In this document: piece after piece, positions 43,329 to 51,854 of the stretch
Position numbering within the stretch: the stretch's first letter is position 1
Layout of the letters: each line of letters starts with the position of its first letter
From: HGM12587 sp045128635
GTDB taxonomy: Bacteria > Bacillota > Clostridia > Lachnospirales > Lachnospiraceae
Length of the DNA: 64,000 nt
Assembly (NCBI GenBank): GCA_045128635.1
Contig: JBGVRS010000171.1
Span: 28,529 to 92,528 of the forward strand
Direction of reading: 5' to 3'
Program-made: the position numbers and the translations under genes
Notes under the pieces: generated by a model
What the model saw: only the letters and a program-made list of their open reading frames with translations
Database searches by the model: none
What the model was told of the DNA's origin: nothing

Positions 43329-44179
43329 TATGCCTGTACCTCCTTAGAACGTGTAGCGTAAAGCTGAGATAATGCAATTACGACTACTAAGATAAAGAAG
43401 ATAACTGCCTTTGCCTGACCAATACCTTTCCACTGAGCGCCGGCACGTGAATAGAATGTGTTATAAATATTGAGGGCTAACATTTCTGTTGTATGTGCAG
43501 GTTCACCAGCTGTTAAAGCTAAGTTCTGGTCGAACAGTTTGAAGGAGTTTGTAATTGTTAAGAATAAACAAATTGTAAAGGATGACATTAACATTGGTAA
43601 TTTAACTTTAATTAATGTCTGGATTGCGTTTGCACCGTCAATTGAAGCTGCTTCAACTAAATCTGGTGGAACGTTCTGTAATCCGGCAACGTAAATGATC
43701 ATCATATAACCAATCTGCTGCCAGCACATGAGGATAATGATACCCCAGTAGCCAGCTGTGCTGTTTAATGCTAATAATGGCTGTGCAAGGTTAGAAAGTA
43801 CGCAGTTTAAGAGAATCTGCCAGATGTAACCAAGCACGATACCGCCAATTAAGTTTGGCATGAAGAATACTGTACGGAATGCATTAGTACCCTTCATTTC
43901 TTTTGTCAATGCTAACGCAATGAGAAAAGCAATACCATTAATTAAAAGTGTAGATACGACTGCAAATGATACTGTAAAAAAGAAAGAATCTTTGAAAGTT
44001 GCGTCTGTCAAAGCTTTTACATAGTTGGAAATACCAATCCATTTTGCATTATCTACAGTAATAAACTGACAAAATGATAAATAAATACCCTGTGCAAATG
44101 GCCAGATGAATCCTACGCAGAATGCTGCAAGTGTAGGAAGCACGAAAACAGGAAACCATTTTCTGAGCGCTTTTTCCAT
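43328..44179 (-). CDS. Carbohydrate ABC transporter permease (MalF/LacF-like)
   Basis: 283 residues, six membrane segments, EAA loop VEAASIDGANAIQTLIKVKLPML. It lacks the large MalF periplasmic loop, as in most Firmicutes CUT1 systems. It pairs with the MalG-like permease directly downstream and the binding protein upstream. The 100-base gap from the binding-protein gene holds a stem-loop. Confidence 0.93.
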   Translation of the reverse strand: MEKALRKWFPVFVLPTLAAFCVGFIWPFAQGIYLSFCQFITVDNAKWIGISNYVKALTDATFKDSFFFTVSFAVVSTLLINGIAFLIALALTKEMKGTNAFRTVFFMPNLIGGIVLGYIWQILLNCVLSNLAQPLLALNSTAGYWGIIILMCWQQIGYMMIIYVAGLQNVPPDLVEAASIDGANAIQTLIKVKLPMLMSSFTICLFLTITNSFKLFDQNLALTAGEPAHTTEMLALNIYNTFYSRAGAQWKGIGQAKAVIFFILVVVIALSQLYATRSKEVQA

Positions 44180-44224
44180 AAATCTCTCCGCTCTCTTTCT
44201 TCTAGTCTAAATCCTATTGAAGAA

Positions 44225-44246
44225 TAGGGGAGCAACTGCCCCCCTA
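44225..44246 (-). promoter_or_regulatory. Intercistronic stem-loop in the sugar ABC operon
   Basis: TAGGGGaGC pairs with GCcCCCCTA around a four-base loop, between the binding-protein and permease genes. No T run follows, so it probably stabilises the upstream mRNA or thins read-through, giving more binding protein than permease. Confidence 0.6.
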
Positions 44247-44282
44247 CCCGAAGTGTCTAATTATGAACTTTCAGTATAAATC

Positions 44283-45638
44283 TTACTGTCCGTTTGCTAA
44301 AGCGTATTCTGTAGCCCATCCATCAACGAATGCAGCAACAACTGCTTCCCAGTTAGCATCTGTCTGATCAGCTGCGTACTGTGTTAAAGCTGTACCAACG
44401 CCGTTCTTCCATTCTTCTGAAGGCATTGTTGTGAAGTTCCATGAAACTGGAGTTTTGCCAGCTGCTGTCATTTCTGTATCCTGTTTTACGAATAAGTTTG
44501 GAGATTCAGCTGCTGCTTTGAATGGAATTACGAATCCCATGTCGTTAGCCATAGCTGTTGTTCCTGCTTCAGATGTTACACACCAGTTAATGAATGCTAA
44601 TGTAGCTGCGATATCTTCTTCAGCTGCAAATGCATTTACGCACCAGTAGTTTTCTGTACCTGTACAGAGACCCTGGTTAGCTTCATCGCCTGCACCAACA
44701 TAGATTGGGATCATAGCTAAATCGTCATCTGTGTAAGCGCCATCAGCTGTTAAGCTGCCGTATTCCCAAGAACCATTCTGGAAGAATACTGCTTCGCCTG
44801 CTAAGAATTCGTTACGGGAATCATCACCTGTTTTAGCAGAAAGGTCTGCTGGAGCACATGTGCTGTTGTTGATGTAAAGATCCCACATAGCACGGTAGTT
44901 ATCTAAGTATGTACCTTTGATTGCATCTGTAGCATTGATTCCATCTTCCTGATATTCGAAGTAGATTGGAAGGTTTGCTAAGTGTGTTTTGAATCTCCAG
45001 TCAGAAGATCCGTCCATACCTGCTGAAGAGAATGCTGCAAATCCTAATTCGTCTTTACGAGCTGTGATGTCTTCTGCAACTTTTTTGAGGTCTGCGAAAG
45101 AAGCGATATCTTCGATTGCATAACCAGCTTCTGCTAAGAGAGTTTTGTTAGCAATGATACCATAGGATTCGATAACGTAACCGATACCGTAAACTACGTC
45201 GCCTTCTTTAAGTGCGAATGCATCATTTGTGAGCTGTCCGTAGATGTCAGATCCTGCTAAGTCATAGCAGTAATCTTTCCAGTTAGCAAGACCTACAGGA
45301 CCGTTAACCTGGAATAATGTTGGAGCTTCGGATTTACCCATTTCAGCCATTAATGTTGTTTCATATTCACCTGATGCTGCTGTTACTACAGTTACAGGAA
45401 CGCCTGTTTCAGCTGTGTAAGCTGCTGCTAATGCCTGCCAAGCTTCATCCTGTTCTGGTTTGAAGTTTAAGTAGTAAACTGCGCCATCTGCTGCAGGAGC
45501 TGCTTCTTCTGCTGGAGCTTCTGCTTCTTCTTCTGTTGCTGCTGGAGCTTCAGCTGGAGCTTCTTCTTTAGCACCACAAGCTGTTAACATACCAACAACC
45601 ATTGTCAGGGACAATAAAAGAGCGATTACTTTTTTCAT
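44283..45638 (-). CDS. Extracellular sugar-binding lipoprotein of the ABC transporter
   Basis: About 451 residues from the ATG at 45638, eight bases after GGAGG. A lipoprotein signal (MLTAC, cysteine 21) is followed by an Ala/Glu-rich linker, then a CUT1 solute-binding domain (VYYLNFKPEQDEAWQALAAAY, with later EFLAGEAVFFQNGSWEYG). The sugar is unknown. No glycosidase or kinase is in the operon. The promoter region carries a LacI-type operator. Confidence 0.9.
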   Translation of the reverse strand: MKKVIALLLSLTMVVGMLTACGAKEEAPAEAPAATEEEAEAPAEEAAPAADGAVYYLNFKPEQDEAWQALAAAYTAETGVPVTVVTAASGEYETTLMAEMGKSEAPTLFQVNGPVGLANWKDYCYDLAGSDIYGQLTNDAFALKEGDVVYGIGYVIESYGIIANKTLLAEAGYAIEDIASFADLKKVAEDITARKDELGFAAFSSAGMDGSSDWRFKTHLANLPIYFEYQEDGINATDAIKGTYLDNYRAMWDLYINNSTCAPADLSAKTGDDSRNEFLAGEAVFFQNGSWEYGSLTADGAYTDDDLAMIPIYVGAGDEANQGLCTGTENYWCVNAFAAEEDIAATLAFINWCVTSEAGTTAMANDMGFVIPFKAAAESPNLFVKQDTEMTAAGKTPVSWNFTTMPSEEWKNGVGTALTQYAADQTDANWEAVVAAFVDGWATEYALANGQ

Positions 45639-45667
45639 GTATGTTTCCTCCCTATTAATGTAATTTG

Positions 45668-45695
45668 TTTGCAACCCTTTGCAAACGGTTGCAAA
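45668..45695. promoter_or_regulatory. LacI-type operator cluster upstream of the sugar ABC operon
   Basis: TTTGCAA at 45668 and 45678 and TTGCAAA at 45689 give a palindrome TTTGCAA-ACGG-TTGCAAA (45678-45695), the usual LacI-family/cre style with a central CG. It lies 40-57 bases before the start codon. Confidence 0.65.
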
Positions 45696-45932
45696 CTGCT
45701 CTCAAGGGGATTTCCCTTATATCATAACTTATCACCGATTGTACTTTTTGTCAATACTTTCATATTTCGCTTTGTATTTTTGTGTATTTTGTACAATTTT
45801 ATCATTTATTTTCTAGCAGACCGCCAAAAAATTAAGGTTTTTATCTCGTTTTCTACGGGTACAAATTGCGCTTTCTTGGCATCATTTTGCATGAATCCAT
45901 GTTTATTTGCACAACTTCTGCTTTTGTGGCAT

Positions 45933-45965
45933 AAAAAAACCTCCCAGACATAAGCCTGAGAGGTT
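45933..45965 (-). terminator. Terminator after rpsI
   Basis: Minus strand AACCTCTCAGG, loop, CCTGGGAGGTT-type imperfect stem followed by seven Ts. Confidence 0.8.
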
Positions 45966-46005
45966 GAATTTTTGAAATATTTTCGAAATGGCGTCTGACA
46001 CCTGA

Positions 46006-46398
46006 TTATCTCTTGGAGAACTGTGGTGCACGACGAGCGCCTTTGAGACCGTATTTCTTTCTTTCTTTCATTCTTGGATCACGTGTTAAGTATCCAGCTT
46101 TCTTAAGAACTGGTCTGAAATCGTTGTCTGCTTTCAGAAGGGCTCTTGCGATACCGTGTCTAACAGCACCAGCCTGTCCTGTGTATCCGCCACCGTGTAC
46201 GTTTACGATAACGTCAAATTTGTCAACTGTTTCAGTTGCAACTAATGGCTGACGAACAACAACTTTTAATGTTTCAAGTCCGAAATATTCGTCGATGCTT
46301 CTTTTATTGATTGTAATGTTACCTGTACCTGGTACAAGGTATACTCTAGCGATTGATTTTTTTCTTCTTCCTGTTCCGTAGAATTTTGTTGTAGCCAC
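46006..46398 (-). CDS. rpsI: 30S ribosomal protein S9
   Basis: 130 residues with the S9 signatures FYGTGRRKKSIARVYLVPGTG, GGGYTGQAGAVRHGIARAL and the C-terminal GLKGARRAPQFSKR that reaches the P site. It follows rplM after 16 bases in the conserved bacterial order. AGGAGG precedes the ATG. It is regulated with L13 through the leader upstream of rplM. Confidence 0.98.
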   Translation of the reverse strand: MATTKFYGTGRRKKSIARVYLVPGTGNITINKRSIDEYFGLETLKVVVRQPLVATETVDKFDVIVNVHGGGYTGQAGAVRHGIARALLKADNDFRPVLKKAGYLTRDPRMKERKKYGLKGARRAPQFSKR

Positions 46399-46414
46399 TG
46401 TAATTACCTCCTAA

Positions 46415-46843
46415 TTAAAATGTTAATACTTCTGGTTTCTGTGCAGCGTGAGCGTGTTCAGCACCAGCGTATACATGAAGTTTTGTGTACATCTGTCTTC
46501 CTAAAGGTCCCTTTGGAAGCATACCTTTTACAGCGAGCTCGATAACTCTTTCTGGTTTTTTAGCCATCATTTCACGTAATGTAGTTTCTTTCATACCACC
46601 TACGTAATCTGAGTGATGGTAGTAAATTTTCTGGTCTAATTTTTTACCTGTTACAGCGATTTTTTCAGCGTTGATTACGATTACATAATCACCTGTGTCA
46701 ACGTGTGGTGTAAATTCAGGTTTGTTTTTACCTCTTAATACTTTAGCAACTTCAGATGCTAAACGACCTAATGTTAAGCCTGTAGCGTCAACTACATACC
46801 ATTTTCTTTCAATCTTTGCTGGGTTAGCCATAAAAGTTTTCAT
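46415..46843 (-). CDS. rplM: 50S ribosomal protein L13
   Basis: 142 residues with WYVVDATGLTLGRLAS, GDYVIVINAEKIAVTGKK, and the PKGPLGRQMYTKLHVYAG block, all typical of L13. It is the first gene of rplM-rpsI and has a 5' leader with a candidate autoregulatory hairpin. AGGAGG lies before the ATG. Confidence 0.98.
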   Translation of the reverse strand: MKTFMANPAKIERKWYVVDATGLTLGRLASEVAKVLRGKNKPEFTPHVDTGDYVIVINAEKIAVTGKKLDQKIYYHHSDYVGGMKETTLREMMAKKPERVIELAVKGMLPKGPLGRQMYTKLHVYAGAEHAHAAQKPEVLTF

Positions 46844-46941
46844 CGGTTTCCTCCTATTTAAATAAGAACTCTTTCATTATTCTATAGCAAAAATGTTATT
46901 ACCGGGGCTTTGGCTCAAACATTTTTATCCATTTCACATGC
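46844..46941 (-). promoter_or_regulatory. rplM-rpsI leader, candidate L13 autoregulatory element
   Basis: A leader of about 100 bases contains a 9-bp stem (AAAAATGTT at 46889-46897 with AACATTTTT at 46918-46926) capped by a GC-rich loop with AGCC and GCCCCGG. L13 leaders in low-GC Gram-positives occupy this place and allow ribosomal-protein feedback. The assignment rests on position and stem; I could not align it to the known consensus. Confidence 0.5.
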
Positions 46942-46947
46942 TGTACC

Positions 46948-46977
46948 ATTATATTACATGGCATCATCAATTGTCAA
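46948..46977 (-). promoter_or_regulatory. rplM-rpsI promoter
   Basis: Minus strand TTGACA, 18-base spacer, TATAAT; transcription start near 46941. Confidence 0.78.
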
Positions 46978-47012
46978 TCCCTAATTTTGCCTAAATTTCA
47001 AGGATTTTTCGA

Positions 47013-47762
47013 CTATTTTTCATAATCCGGATAGCGGATTTCCACCAGTGTCAACCCCTTTGCCGGCGCGGTCGGACCGGCAAGCGCACGATCTTTTCCA
47101 GCAATGATTTTCTCTATTTCTTCCGGTAAAATATGTCCGCCCCCAACCTTTAGTAAGGTACCTGCAATGATGCGCACCATATTGTATAAAAATCCATTTC
47201 CCGTCACAGAAATCGTCAGTAGATCGCCTTCTTTTTTCACATGCAGATCATAGATTTCGCGCACGGTGCTCTCTACCTGGGAGCCTGCAGCACAGAAAGA
47301 TGCAAAGTCATGTTCTTCCAAAAAATATTTACATGCCTCATTCATTTTTTCCACATTTAATTCTTCATAAGTAAAATGTGCATATAACCGATGTTCCGGC
47401 AACGGCAGTTTCCGATTCAGTACGCGATACTCATAAGTTTTCACCGTATCCTGATGTCTTGGATGAAAATCGAGGGGCACTTCACAGGAATCCTGAATGC
47501 GTATATCCTCCGGCAGTCTTGCATTCAATGCATAAGTAAACTTTTCCGGCGGAATGCGGCTCTCCGTGTCAAACACATACACATTTCCCCTTGCATGGAC
47601 ACCGGCATCAGTTCTACTGGCACCAATTAAGTTAATATCTTCCTTTAAAAGAGAGGAGAGTTCTGTTTTTAGAACTCCCTCAATAGTTTCACCATTATTT
47701 TGAATCTGAGAGCCATGATAGTTTGTCCCATCATAGGCTGTCACAAGTTTTATTCTTTTCAT
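47013..47762 (-). CDS. truA: tRNA pseudouridine(38-40) synthase
   Basis: 249 residues. It opens with LVTAYDGTNYHGSQIQ; the catalytic aspartate is in GASRTDAGVHARG. GNGFLYNMVRIIAGTLL is the conserved C-terminal motif. It converts uridines 38-40 in tRNA anticodon arms. It follows ecfT after 14 bases in the conserved ecfA1-ecfA2-ecfT-truA order, upstream of rplM-rpsI. Confidence 0.96.
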   Translation of the reverse strand: MKRIKLVTAYDGTNYHGSQIQNNGETIEGVLKTELSSLLKEDINLIGASRTDAGVHARGNVYVFDTESRIPPEKFTYALNARLPEDIRIQDSCEVPLDFHPRHQDTVKTYEYRVLNRKLPLPEHRLYAHFTYEELNVEKMNEACKYFLEEHDFASFCAAGSQVESTVREIYDLHVKKEGDLLTISVTGNGFLYNMVRIIAGTLLKVGGGHILPEEIEKIIAGKDRALAGPTAPAKGLTLVEIRYPDYEK

Positions 47763-47776
47763 AAACCCTCTAATGA

Positions 47777-48574
47777 TTAAAATATTCTTCCGGCAGCAAT
47801 CATAACAATCAGGTATAACACCAGAATTGCATATGCCTTACGGTCAATCTGTTCATAATGAAGCGGCTTCATTTTGGTACGTCCTTCACCGCCGCGATAA
47901 CATCTTGCTTCCATGGCCATAGCAAGGTCATTGGCTCTTCTGAATGCCGAGATAAAAAGCGGTACCAGAAGCGGTATCATTGCCTTTGCCTTCTGAATCA
48001 GATTCCCTGTTTCAAAATCTGCGCCACGAGCTTTTTGTGCTTTCATGATTCGATCTGTTTCTTCCATTAAAATAGGGATAAAACGAAGTGCAATGGACAT
48101 CATCATGGAAATTTCATGTACCGGAACTTTAATTTTTTTCAAAGGTCCTAATACACTTTCCAGACCATCTGTCAAATCATTTGGCGTGGTTGTCAGTGTC
48201 ATCAAAGATGCACCGATTACCAGATAAATCAGTCTCAGTGCCATAAAAAATGCAACCGAAACACCTTCTTTTGTAATTTTCAGGAATCTAAGTTTAAAAA
48301 TGATTTCACCGTCTGTTAAGAACAGGTTAAAGCTGACAGTGATCAACAGGATGATAATAATTGCCTTTAATCCCTTTAAAATCATTTTAAAAGGCACTTT
48401 GCTTAATTTAATCACGATTGCCAAAAATACTGTCGCAATGGCGTAAGCTACAATTCCTTCTCCCACAAACAGGGAAACCAAAAATGCAAATGTTCCGACA
48501 AGTTTCACCCTTGGATCTAGTCTGTGGAGTACCGAGTCCGCCGGGTAATACTGTCCGATTGTAATATCTCTCAT
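47777..48574 (-). CDS. ecfT: ECF transporter transmembrane subunit
   Basis: 265 residues. The N-terminal YYPADSVLHRLDPRVKL is the EcfT signature, followed by four to five membrane segments and the coupling motifs KAQKARGAD and AMEARCYRG (the two Ala-Arg-Gly type signatures that contact the ATPases). It is the membrane scaffold shared by many vitamin S components, such as QueT here. It lies 11 bases after ecfA2. Confidence 0.95.
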   Translation of the reverse strand: MRDITIGQYYPADSVLHRLDPRVKLVGTFAFLVSLFVGEGIVAYAIATVFLAIVIKLSKVPFKMILKGLKAIIIILLITVSFNLFLTDGEIIFKLRFLKITKEGVSVAFFMALRLIYLVIGASLMTLTTTPNDLTDGLESVLGPLKKIKVPVHEISMMMSIALRFIPILMEETDRIMKAQKARGADFETGNLIQKAKAMIPLLVPLFISAFRRANDLAMAMEARCYRGGEGRTKMKPLHYEQIDRKAYAILVLYLIVMIAAGRIF

Positions 48575-48585
48575 ATTTTTAAATC

Positions 48586-49437
48586 CTATCTTTTCTGGTA
48601 TGCCCTGAAGATTTCTTCAGTGGCCTCCTCAATTGTTGTTGCACCCGTGCTTACATTGAAACCTTTTTCAGCCAGTGCATTCATAATATATGTCACCTGT
48701 GGAGCTGCAAGTCCCACTTTTTCAAGTTCTTTATAGTGGGAAAATACTTCCTTTGGAGTTCCGTCGTACATTGCTTCTCCCTGGTTCATCACAATGATAC
48801 GGCCAACATATTTTGCCACATCTTCCATACTGTGGGAAACCAGGATAATCGTAATGTGATTTTCCTCATGAATTCTCTTAATCTGGTCCAAAATTTCATC
48901 TCGTCCTTTTGGGTCCAGACCGGCTGTCGGCTCGTCCAGAATCAATAGCTTCGGTTCCATGGCAAGAACTCCTGCAATCGCTACACGACGCTTCTGACCA
49001 CCGGAAAGTTCAAATGGAGACTGTTTGTAATATTTTTCTTTTAGCCCTACCATCTGAAGCGCTTTCTTTGCACGCGCCTCCACTTCTTCCTTTGGCAATC
49101 CAAGATTCTTTGGTCCAAAGCATACATCTGTCAGTACATCTACCTCAAAGAGCTGATGCTCCGGATACTGGAATACCAGACCAACATTGCTGCGAAGCTG
49201 CTTCATGGAATAACCTTCCGCATAAATGTTTTCTCCATTATAATAAATGGTACCGGAAGTGGCCTTCATGAGCCCGTTAAAATGCTGTACCAGTGTGGAT
49301 TTTCCGGAGCCGGTATGACCGATGAGTCCGATAAACTCTCCATCATGGATTTCCAGATTTATATTTTTCAATGCATGAATTTCATAGGCTGTATTCGGGC
49401 TGTAAGTGAAACTCACATTTTCTAATTTCATTGACAT
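48586..49437 (-). CDS. ecfA2: ECF transporter ATP-binding protein A2
   Basis: 283 residues. Walker A GHTGSGKST, Q-loop FQYPEHQLF, signature LSGGQKRRVAIAG, Walker B LLILDEPTAGLD, and H-loop VSHSM. Two starts are possible: ATG at 49437, or ATG at 49431, which overlaps the ecfA1 stop as ATGA and is the more typical coupling. It pairs with EcfA1 as a heterodimer powering the ECF transporter. Confidence 0.95.
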   Translation of the reverse strand: MSMKLENVSFTYSPNTAYEIHALKNINLEIHDGEFIGLIGHTGSGKSTLVQHFNGLMKATSGTIYYNGENIYAEGYSMKQLRSNVGLVFQYPEHQLFEVDVLTDVCFGPKNLGLPKEEVEARAKKALQMVGLKEKYYKQSPFELSGGQKRRVAIAGVLAMEPKLLILDEPTAGLDPKGRDEILDQIKRIHEENHITIILVSHSMEDVAKYVGRIIVMNQGEAMYDGTPKEVFSHYKELEKVGLAAPQVTYIMNALAEKGFNVSTGATTIEEATEEIFRAYQKR

Positions 49438-50267
49438 AATTCATTCACCAATTCCTCAATTGTCAGAATTCCATCAGGTAATGGAATCCCTTTTTTCTTT
49501 AATTCATGAGCCAGAAGTGTTACCTGCGGAACATCCAGACGGTATGATTTTAATTCGTCTACACGGGAGAATATTTCCTTTGGAGTACCCTGCATGACCA
49601 CTTTCCCTTCATCCATAACAATGACTTTATCAGCATGAACAACTTCTTCCATATAATGTGTGATCAGAAGTACCGTGATGTCTTCCACCATATTTAACGC
49701 ACGTACTGCACGGATGACTTCTTTTCGTCCATTTGGGTCAAGCATGGCTGTTGGCTCATCCAAAACAATGCACTGTGGATGCATTGCCACGATGCCGGCA
49801 ATGGCTACACGCTGCTTTTGTCCTCCTGAAAGTCGGTTTGGAGAATGTTTACGATATTTGTACATTCCTACCGCTTTTAAGGCTTCTTCCACTCGAGCCC
49901 AAATTTCTTCTGTCGGCACACCCATATTTTCAGGACCAAACCCAACATCTTCCTCTACCACAGTCCCAATGATCTGGTTATCCGGATTCTGGAATACCAT
50001 CCCTGCATTCTGACGAATGTCCCAAACATGGTCTTCATCTTTGGTATTCATACCTGCTACCCAGACTTCTCCTTCATTTGGAAGAAGCAATGCATTGATA
50101 TGCTTTGCCAGTGTAGATTTTCCGGAACCATTATGTCCAAGAATGGCAACAAAATCGCCTTTCTTTACATCCAGTTCTACACCATCTACTGCACGCTTGG
50201 TTTCGCAGACATTTCCCTCTTCATCATATTTTTGATATTCAAAAACGACGTCTTTCGCCTTAATCAT
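49428..50267 (-). CDS. ecfA1: ECF transporter ATP-binding protein A1
   Basis: About 279 residues. Walker A GHNGSGKST, Q-loop FQNPDNQIIG, signature LSGGQKQRVAIAG, Walker B CIVLDEPTAMLDP, H-loop ITHYMEE. I start at the ATG at 50267; the GTG directly before it is an alternative. GAGG lies about nine bases upstream. It is the first gene of ecfA1-ecfA2-ecfT-truA. Confidence 0.95.
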   Translation of the reverse strand: MIKAKDVVFEYQKYDEEGNVCETKRAVDGVELDVKKGDFVAILGHNGSGKSTLAKHINALLLPNEGEVWVAGMNTKDEDHVWDIRQNAGMVFQNPDNQIIGTVVEEDVGFGPENMGVPTEEIWARVEEALKAVGMYKYRKHSPNRLSGGQKQRVAIAGIVAMHPQCIVLDEPTAMLDPNGRKEVIRAVRALNMVEDITVLLITHYMEEVVHADKVIVMDEGKVVMQGTPKEIFSRVDELKSYRLDVPQVTLLAHELKKKGIPLPDGILTIEELVNELCQ

Positions 50268-50365
50268 CACAAACTACCTCAGTTTATCATTTTGTATCGT
50301 ATTATTTTACTCCAAATCCAATGTTTTTTCAATACACGGTGATTGATAATGCAATTTTTCCCATA

Positions 50366-50391
50366 AAAAGAGAGCATCTTTCGATGCTCTC
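50366..50391 (-). terminator. Terminator after the alcohol dehydrogenase gene
   Basis: GAGAGCATC (50370-50378) pairs perfectly with GATGCTCTC (50383-50391) around a four-base loop; the minus strand continues with a T run. Confidence 0.85.
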
Positions 50392-50413
50392 AATGTTTAA
50401 ACTATGTAATTTT

Positions 50414-51559
50414 TTACCACAGATCTCTGTAAATCTGCATTACGTCTGCACGTGTTACAGGACGTGGGTTTGTTGCTGTACATGCATCTGCGATTGCTGC
50501 ATCTGCCATTGCCGGAATTGCTGCCATGTATTCTTCTTCTGTGATGTTACCCATCTGAGAGATTGATAATGGAATATCCATTTCTTTTAACATGAACTGT
50601 GTCCAGTTTACTAAAGAACGAACGCTCATAATCTTGTTATAGCTGCTCAGTCCTAAGTTATTTGCAACTGTTGAATATTTCTTAACTGCTGGTAAATATT
50701 CTTTCTGGCTGCGGCTGTGTTTATTGATATTTGCATTAAATTCAATAATGTGTGGCAATAACATCGCATTGGCACGTCCATGTGGAATATGGAAGTTAGA
50801 ACCTAACTGATGCGCCATACCATGGTTCAGACCTAAAGATGCTGAGTTGAATGCAAGACCTGCTAAGCAGGATGCTGCATGCATCTTCTGTCTTGCGTGC
50901 ATATCATTACCATCAAGGTAAGCACGAAGTAAGAATACACCAATAATTTCAATGGCTTTTTCAGCTAACGCCGCTGAAAATTCGTTGTTATTTAAGCTTA
51001 CATATGCTTCCAATGCATGTGTAAATACGTCCATACCTGTATCTGCTGTGATTGCAGGTGGTACGCTTCGAACTAATTCTGCATCCAGAATTGCTTCATC
51101 CGGTGTTAAGTCTGGAGAAACAAGTGGATATTTCATTTTTGCCTGTGGATCTGAAATTACTGCGAAAGAAGTAACTTCTGAACCTGTACCGGATGTTGTA
51201 GGAATTGCAATTAACGCACATGTTCCATATGGGTCTGCTTTTAATGCAAAATCACGAATGGATTTTGAAGAGTCAATTGCAGAACCGCCGCCAACTGCAA
51301 CGATACAGTCTGGTTTGTAATCTAACATTGCTTTTACACCAGTTGCAATTTTTTCTACTGGTGGATCCGGAACTACATCCTTGAAAATCTCATAAGCAAT
51401 TCTTGCATTTTCCAATGGATGAGTGATGAGCTTGATCATACCGCTTGTTACTACAAATGGGTCTGTGATGATCAATACTCTCTTGTAAGGGATTTCTTCC
51501 AATCGCTGTAATGCGCCTTCACCAAAATAAATTTGTGTGTGAATTCCGAAACTTTTCAT
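50414..51559 (-). CDS. Iron-containing alcohol dehydrogenase (group III)
   Basis: About 381 residues from the ATG at 51559, nine bases after GGAGG. NAD-binding GGGSAIDSSKSI and TTSGTGSEVTSFAV occur in the N-terminal half. Metal ligands come from the DxxxH in TGMDVFTHALEAY and two histidines in LGLNHGMAHQLG and the H of IPHGRANAM. It reduces short aldehydes such as propanal or butanal, with NADH; similarity suggests the PduQ/1,3-propanediol group. The 38-base gap from the upstream Lys/Ala-rich gene could allow cotranscription. Confidence 0.9.
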   Translation of the reverse strand: MKSFGIHTQIYFGEGALQRLEEIPYKRVLIITDPFVVTSGMIKLITHPLENARIAYEIFKDVVPDPPVEKIATGVKAMLDYKPDCIVAVGGGSAIDSSKSIRDFALKADPYGTCALIAIPTTSGTGSEVTSFAVISDPQAKMKYPLVSPDLTPDEAILDAELVRSVPPAITADTGMDVFTHALEAYVSLNNNEFSAALAEKAIEIIGVFLLRAYLDGNDMHARQKMHAASCLAGLAFNSASLGLNHGMAHQLGSNFHIPHGRANAMLLPHIIEFNANINKHSRSQKEYLPAVKKYSTVANNLGLSSYNKIMSVRSLVNWTQFMLKEMDIPLSISQMGNITEEEYMAAIPAMADAAIADACTATNPRPVTRADVMQIYRDLW

Positions 51560-51596
51560 GGTCAATTTCCTCCGATGCCATTATTTCTTAATCTTA

Positions 51597-51854
51597 TTAT
51601 AAAAGGTGTGTTGGAAGCGCTGTTCCGATACCTACTGGTGCGTTTTTATCAGGAGTTTCTGCTTTTGCAGCTGCTTTCTTAGCTGGAGCCTTCTTTGCAG
51701 CTGGTTTTTTCGCCGGTGTTTTTTTTGCAGCAGGTTTCTTTTCTGCTGGTGCTTTTTCAACGATTGCTTCAACAACTTCTTTTGCAGGTGCTGCTACAAC
51801 TGCTGTGTCAACTGCTTTTGCCGCTCTTTTGATACTTCCTTTACCTACTGCCAT
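51597..51854 (-). CDS. Lys/Ala/Pro-rich histone H1-like small protein
   Basis: 85 residues. Positions about 30-65 are a string of PAAKK, TPAKK and KAPAKK units like eukaryotic H1 tails and bacterial H1-like proteins; the rest has a short Ala/Val helix (AVDTAVVAAPAKEVVEAI). The charge is strongly positive and the protein is likely disordered, suggesting nucleic acid or polyanion binding. Its ATG overlaps the end of the ParA gene by ten bases, so it is coupled to ParA and may be its cargo adaptor or DNA-binding partner. No family is certain. Confidence 0.78.
   Translation of the reverse strand: MAVGKGSIKRAAKAVDTAVVAAPAKEVVEAIVEKAPAEKKPAAKKTPAKKPAAKKAPAKKAAAKAETPDKNAPVGIGTALPTHLL

Larger units (their letters stand above)
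45639..46005. other. Intergenic region between the sugar ABC operon and rpsI
   Basis: The 367 bases hold the operator cluster (45668-45695), an AT-rich promoter zone with a TTGACA on the minus strand near 45750, and the rpsI terminator. I see no gene in it. Confidence 0.6.
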
